DNA of 64,000 nt from Prostheceraeus crozeri. Lineage: Eukaryota; Platyhelminthes; Polycladida; Euryleptidae. A program made the position numbers and the translations under genes. Under the pieces are notes generated by a model, which was given only the letters and a program-made list of their open reading frames with translations, did not search any database and was not told where the DNA came from. The stretch lies in contig CAJQUW010003447.1 of assembly GCA_907163375.1 (NCBI GenBank), forward strand, positions 24,167 through 88,166, read 5' to 3'. Shown here in pieces: positions 59,069-64,000 of the stretch; the stretch's first letter is position 1, and each line of letters begins with the position of its first letter.

Positions 59069-59290
59069 GCTCGCGATTAGCTGGCACATATCTCGAGCGA
59101 ATAACGAGCGCATAGCTTTCCGTTTTGTCTCGCAAAATGCTGGCGAAAAGCTTGCTAATTTAGGAGCAAAAACGCTGCTGTTCGCTCGCGATTGGCGATG
59201 CTTTTCGAATGCTAATGAAGCGCGCTAATCGCTTACTTCATTGAAAAGCTAGCTGCTCGCTTGATATTCGCTGTACCCTATTAGCATGTA
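59069..59290. repeat. GC-rich insertion with GCTCGC/GCGAGC words, truncating piggyBac
   Basis: The stretch changes abruptly in composition and is dense in TCGC, GCGA and GCT words (GCTCGCGATTAGCTGGC, GTTCGCTCGCGATTGGCG). It looks like part of another repeat family. I cannot name it. Confidence 0.4.
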
Positions 59291-59339
59291 TGAAGCCTAG
59301 TTCGTTGACTTCCTGTAGACCTACTTACACATCTAACAT

Positions 59340-59990
59340 AACACAAAAGCATGCTGCTCAACGTCATGCTGCCAGGCCACGAAATGCTCATGGATCAACA
59401 GTAGTGTATGTAGAACTGTCAAACCATAACATTCGGAGACAGTGACAAAATATGTGGGACTCACCTCTGCTAAACAATTGTAGGCTTGCAGAAGTTCAAA
59501 GTTGCTTCCATGACATTAAGACGCAATGAGCTGGTTTGGCTTCAGTTAGTTGTATTTTCAGCATAAATTCCTGTAGACCAGCGGTTCGTGTCTAAAATGC
59601 AAAATAATGGAGCCTTTTTATTTACATGCAAAATTGCAATTCATAAATGAACATTCGCATTGCTTACCGTTTTCGCTGATTATTTTTATGCAATATTTAG
59701 GCCACACGTATAATAAACTACTGTTGATCACTGTCATCTTGCCACGAAACGCTCCAGGGACTAACAGCAGAATGACTCAATGCTGCTAAACTCAAAACAT
59801 TCGGAGGCAGTGACAAACTCAGAACTCACATAAAAATTGCATTCATATCAGAAATTTAGGACTCACCTCTGCAAAATGGTCGCCAATTTCTCTTTCCCGT
59901 CGATGCTCATTGAACTGGTTTGGTAGAGCCCGCGTCCATATTTGATATTTAATTTTGTTGGGCAGCGATTGCGGTCTGGAATGTACAATA
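59340..59990 (-). other. Tandemly duplicated exon-like units
   Basis: On the minus strand, two similar blocks (about 59988-59873 and 59595-59474) each run from a TTTAG or TTCCAG acceptor to an identical GCAGAG|GTGAGTCC donor. Each is followed by similar sequence (CACTG-CTCCGAATGTT). The right copy is open in two frames, for example KYGRGLYQTSSMSIDGKEKL; the left copy has stops. An upstream candidate (near 60770-60727) ends in ATGG|GTGAGT and joins in phase. No product is recognised. Confidence 0.3.
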
Positions 59991-61185
59991 AAATTTTTAT
60001 ACCAGAGTCTTTAAAAAAACCGTTTAGGCATAAACGTCAATGCGAAATTTGTGCAATCTGATATCATGTACCAAAAGCTGAAAGCAAATTAACAGTCATA
60101 TTTAGCCATTGTTACAAAATGAAGAAAAAGATAATTCATTTCTACAAATTTTGCACATTTAAAAGTAAAAGGCTTTTAGTATGAATAATCCTACAAAAAG
60201 AATTCTATCGTTGGAGCATTTGTCGTTTAACGAAAAATTCGATAACTTTAAGATTTTTCGCAACATTATAATTTTCTCTATTAACTGAAATCAGCCTAAA
60301 GACCAACGGTGGAAAATTTCAATGGCATAAATTATAAGCATGATGTTTAATTCGTTGGCAGCTGTCCATCTGATTTTCATGTAATCAAAATCAATGCAAG
60401 ATGATTAAGGTAGCAACATAATTTTATTTGAACGATAGCAGATTGAAATACATTTGAGATAATATCAAAAGCCCGATCCGTCGACGTTTCAACATGCTGG
60501 CATTGATAACAGGTTTTAAAAAACGTTTAACTTACTGCAATGTTATCCGTATTGTTCATAGATTGTATAATGTGCAAACTCGTTATTAAGTTTAAGTTGC
60601 AGAGATTCATATCCTACAGCAAAGGTGTGTATAGCTATTACGTTAGTCACTACAATAGGAAAATAACCTATTTTTCCTAAAACTAAAAGCGGGTTTCATA
60701 ATGTGACAAAAAGTGAAACGACTCACCCATTTTCAATGCTTCAACGTGTCTTTTTCCGCAGTCATGAGAAGGGAATTTAATTGACACAACCACACATCAG
60801 TCATTTGATTTGCACAGCCTTGATCCTAATACGTTCAGAAGTGGATTATCAGAATCACAGTTACAGTAAGCCTCGTAGGCACGACTCCAGAGATCTCACA
60901 ACTTGAAGCGCACTAAAATTGACACGATTCGGCATCCAATTGTTCGAATGACGCAGAAGTCCAACCTGTTAGCAGACAGCTGTCGGGTTGTAGCGGCATT
61001 GTCATAACGACAGGGAATCGATGTATCCTGTTACACCCTCCGCTGCGCTCGGTGTGTGAATAATGCCAGTTGACGTCACACAGTGACGGTCTGATTAGAC
61101 GGGAGGCGTGCGTAGGAAGAAAAACAATCCTCTGTTGGGATGCTCGACAAACCTAAGTAGTAAGGAAATGACAAACACCAGATAG
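59991..61185. other. Intergenic, no firm feature
   Basis: AT-rich to about 60900, then moderately GC-rich before the satellite. Only the weak upstream exon candidate mentioned for 59340-59990 lies here. Confidence 0.4.
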
Positions 61186-64000
61186 CGCAAGATGGCCCCC
61201 ATCGCTGACGTCCCCCCCCTCTGGAACGACAGAGGTCTGTCGTGGTGTGCCGGCCAGGTTGGTTCGCAAAATGTTCGCTGACGTCCCCCCCCTCTGGAAC
61301 GACAGAGTGTCGTGGTGGACTTGGGCGACCGCCAGGATTAGTCTTGAGGCTATTGTGGGTGATGATTTTCGTGCAATCTGCTGAATGTTGGGTGTAAAAT
61401 GGGCTGTTTCGAGTGGAAGGAGTGCTCGGATGAGAAAAACGGAGGCCAAGATTTGGAATCAGCGTGAAATTCTCTATCTGTATGGTGAGTTTCAAGGCAA
61501 TCGGCGAGAAAAAATTTTCAACATTTTTCGAAAAAACGACAGAGTTAGAATTTGGGACGTTTTGGTGTGTAGCGCCCAAACGAAGCATCGGATGGGAAAA
61601 CGGAGGCCAGATTCGGATTCAGCGTGAAATTCTGCATCCGAATGGTGAATTTGAACGCCATCGGAGAGAAAAATTTTCGCTGACGTCCCCCCCTCTGGAC
61701 AGCTCGCTTCGATTTTGGCTTCCAGTGGACGGATTTTGTCGTGCCATAGCTCGTTTGAAAGCTAAGAGTGAAACAAATTCACTGAAAGAATCGGCTTGTT
61801 CATATCTGTCTTCGTTTAGATGTGAGACGCCATTTAAGATTTTGGGACATTGGCGAAAAACGACAGAGTTAGAATTTGGTACGTTTTGGGCTGTAGCTTC
61901 AAAACGAAGCATCGGATTGGAAAACGGATTTCAGATTTGGAATCAGCGTGAAATTGTCTATCTGTATGGTGAGTTTCAAGGCAATCGGCGAGAAAAAATT
62001 TTCAACATTTTTCGAAAAAACGACAGAGTTAGAATTTGGGACGTTTTGGTGTGTAGCGCCCAAACGAAGCATCGGATGGGAAAACGGAGGCCAGATTCGG
62101 ATTCAGCGTGAAATTCTGCATCGGTATGGTGAATTTGCACGCCATCGGAGAGAAAAAATTTTCGCTGACGTCAGGGCGAAGCATTCGGATTGTAAAAACG
62201 GAATTTCAGATTTGGAATCAGCGTGAAATTCTCTATCTGTATGGTGAGTTTCAAGTCAATCGGCGAGAAAAAATTTTCAACATTTTTCGAAAAAACGACA
62301 GAGTTAGAATTTGGGACGTTTTGGTGTGTAGCGCCCAAACGAAGCATCGGATGGGAAAACGGAGGCCAGATTCGGATTCAGCGTGAAATTCTGCATCCGT
62401 ATGGTGAATTTGAACGCAATCGGAGAGAAAAAATTTTCGCTGACGTCCCCCCCCTCTGGACAGCTCGCTTCGATTTTGGCTTCCAGTGGACGGATTTTGT
62501 CGTGCCATATCTCGTTTGAAAGCTAAGAGTGAGACAAATTCACTGAAAGAATCGGCTTGTTCCTATCTGTCTTCGTTTAGATGTGAGACGCCATTTAAGA
62601 TTTTGGGACATTGGCGAAAAACGACAGAGTTAGAATTTGGGACGTTTTGGGAGAAAGATTTCAGATTTGGAATCAGCGTGAAATTCTCTTATCTGTATGG
62701 TGAGTTTCAAGGCAATGGCGATGAAAAAATTTCAACATTCTTTCGAAAAACGATGAGTTGATTTGGGACGTTTGGTCCTGTAGCGCAAACGAAGCATCTG
62801 ATGGGGAAACGGAGGCAGATTCGGTTTCAGCGTGAAATTCTCTATCTGTATGGTGAGTTTCAAGGCAATCGGCGAGAAAAAATTTTCAACATTTTTCGAA
62901 AAAACGACAGAGTTAGAATTTGGGACGTTTTGGTGTGTAGCGCCCAAACGAAGCATCGGATGGGAAAACGGAGGCCAGATTCGGATTCAGCGTAAAATTC
63001 TGCATCCGTATGGTGAATTTGAACGCCATCGGAGAGAAAAAATTTTCGCTGACGTCCCCCCCCCTCTGGACAGCTCGCTTCGATATTGGCTTCTAGTGGA
63101 CGGATTTTGTCGTGCCATAGCTCGTTTGAAAGCTAAGAGTGAGACAAATTCACAGAAAGAATCGGCTTGTTCCTATCTGTCTTCGTTTAGATGTGAGACG
63201 CCATTTAAGATTTTGGGACATTGGCGAAAAACGACAGAGTTAGAATTTGGGACGTTTTGGGCTGTAGCTTCAAAACGAAGCATCGGATTGGAAAACGGAT
63301 TTCAGATTTGGAATCAGCGTGAAATTCTCTATCTGTATGGTGAGTTTCAAGTCAATCGGAGAGAAAAAATTTTCAACATATTTCGAAAAACGACAGAGTT
63401 AGAATTTGGGACGTTTTGGTGTGTAGCGCCCAAACGAAGCATCGGATGGGAAAACGGAGGCCAGATTCGGATTCAGCGTGAAATTCTGCATCCGTATGGT
63501 GAATTTGAACGCCATCGGAGAGAAAAAATTTTCGCTGACGTCCCCCCCCCTCTGGACAGCTCGCTTCGATTTTGGCTTCTAGTGGACGGATTTTGTCGTG
63601 CCATAGCTCGTTTGAAAGCTAAGAGTGAGACAAATTCACTGAAAGAATCGGCTTGTTCCTATATGTCTTCGTTTAGATGTGAGACGCCATTTAAGATTTT
63701 GGGACATTGGCGAAAAACGACAGAGTTAGAATTTGGGACGTTTTGGGCTGTAGCTTCAAAACGAAGCATCGGATTGGAAAACGGATTTCAGATTTGGAAT
63801 CAGCGTGAAATTCTGCATCCGTCTGGTGAATTTGAACGCCATCGGAGAGAAAAAATTTACAACATTTTTCGAAAAACGACAGAGTTAGAATTTGGGACGT
63901 TTTGGTGTGTAGCGCCAAAACGAACCATCGGATGGGAAAACGGAGGCCAGATTCGGATTCAGCGTGAAATTCTGCATCGGTATGGTGAATTTGAACGCAA
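61186..64000. repeat. Satellite array with 486-bp higher-order repeat, running off the right edge
   Basis: The box CGACAGAGTTAGAATTTGG recurs at 61537, 61861, 62021, 62296, 62622, 62905, 63232, 63391, 63718 and 63877. In the cleanest part the spacing alternates 327 and 159, giving a 486-bp period. The anchor CTGGACAGCTCGCTTCG (61695, 62456, 63066, 63552) also gives 486 for the last interval. Three related ~160-bp parts compose the period: two carry the box, the third has the GCTGACGTC-poly(C)-CTCTGGACAG part. Earlier periods show expansion and loss. Open frames up to 215 codons (61464-62111) arise because unit lengths are near multiples of three. They contain no known domain and repeat the same peptide, so I do not call a gene. 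Confidence 0.88.

Noticed and set aside
61464-62111. 215-codon frame in the right-hand array as a gene
   Set aside because: The peptide repeats with the satellite units and has no known domain; openness follows from unit lengths divisible by three.
1-64000. tRNA, rRNA or CRISPR features
   Set aside because: No B-box (GGTTCGANTCC) with matching cloverleaf, no rRNA-like conserved blocks, and the regular repeats are satellites or foldback units, not spacer arrays.

Overview
The window is nuclear DNA from a multicellular animal. It is AT-rich and its genes are split by GT-AG introns. The two host genes have clear animal orthologues. The rest is transposable-element debris: THAP/P-like, piggyBac, hAT-like, Penelope-like (PLE) and non-LTR retroelements. 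The mix suggests a TE-rich invertebrate, perhaps marine, but I cannot name the phylum. I saw no convincing tRNA, rRNA or CRISPR.

Layout. 218-18142 (minus) holds the first five coding exons of OXA1L, a mitochondrial inner-membrane insertase; the gene runs off the left edge. Its 10.8 kb intron 1 contains a 4.6 kb element with long terminal inverted repeats and a THAP-domain gene (8995-13614). The right repeat of that element was itself invaded by a compact 774 bp element coding for only a THAP plus coiled-coil protein. Intron 3 contains a hairpin element split by a 5'-truncated LINE with a 10-bp target duplication. 18143-36400 has no recognised host gene. It holds LINE pieces, a head-to-head pair of PLE endonuclease ends between TA microsatellites, a foldback-type element built from ~160 bp units (26115-28426), and an inverted PLE pair with equal 612 bp arms (30547-32760). 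36492-50482 (plus) is a complete PRCC gene: seven exons, 356 residues. Its introns carry LINE pieces, hAT/pogo-like MITEs, a degenerate 0.5 kb inverted repeat and a 143 bp nearly perfect palindrome. 50483-64000 has a P-element-like THAP transposase relic, a truncated piggyBac, exon-like tandem units and, from about 61190 to the right edge, a satellite whose basic higher-order period is 486 bp.

The host genes are unrelated in function (mitochondrial protein insertion; a nuclear PRCC protein). The element content suggests that introns here tolerate repeated and nested insertion. The most unusual items are the nested THAP elements, the foldback element, the PRCC intron palindrome and the divisible-by-three satellite.
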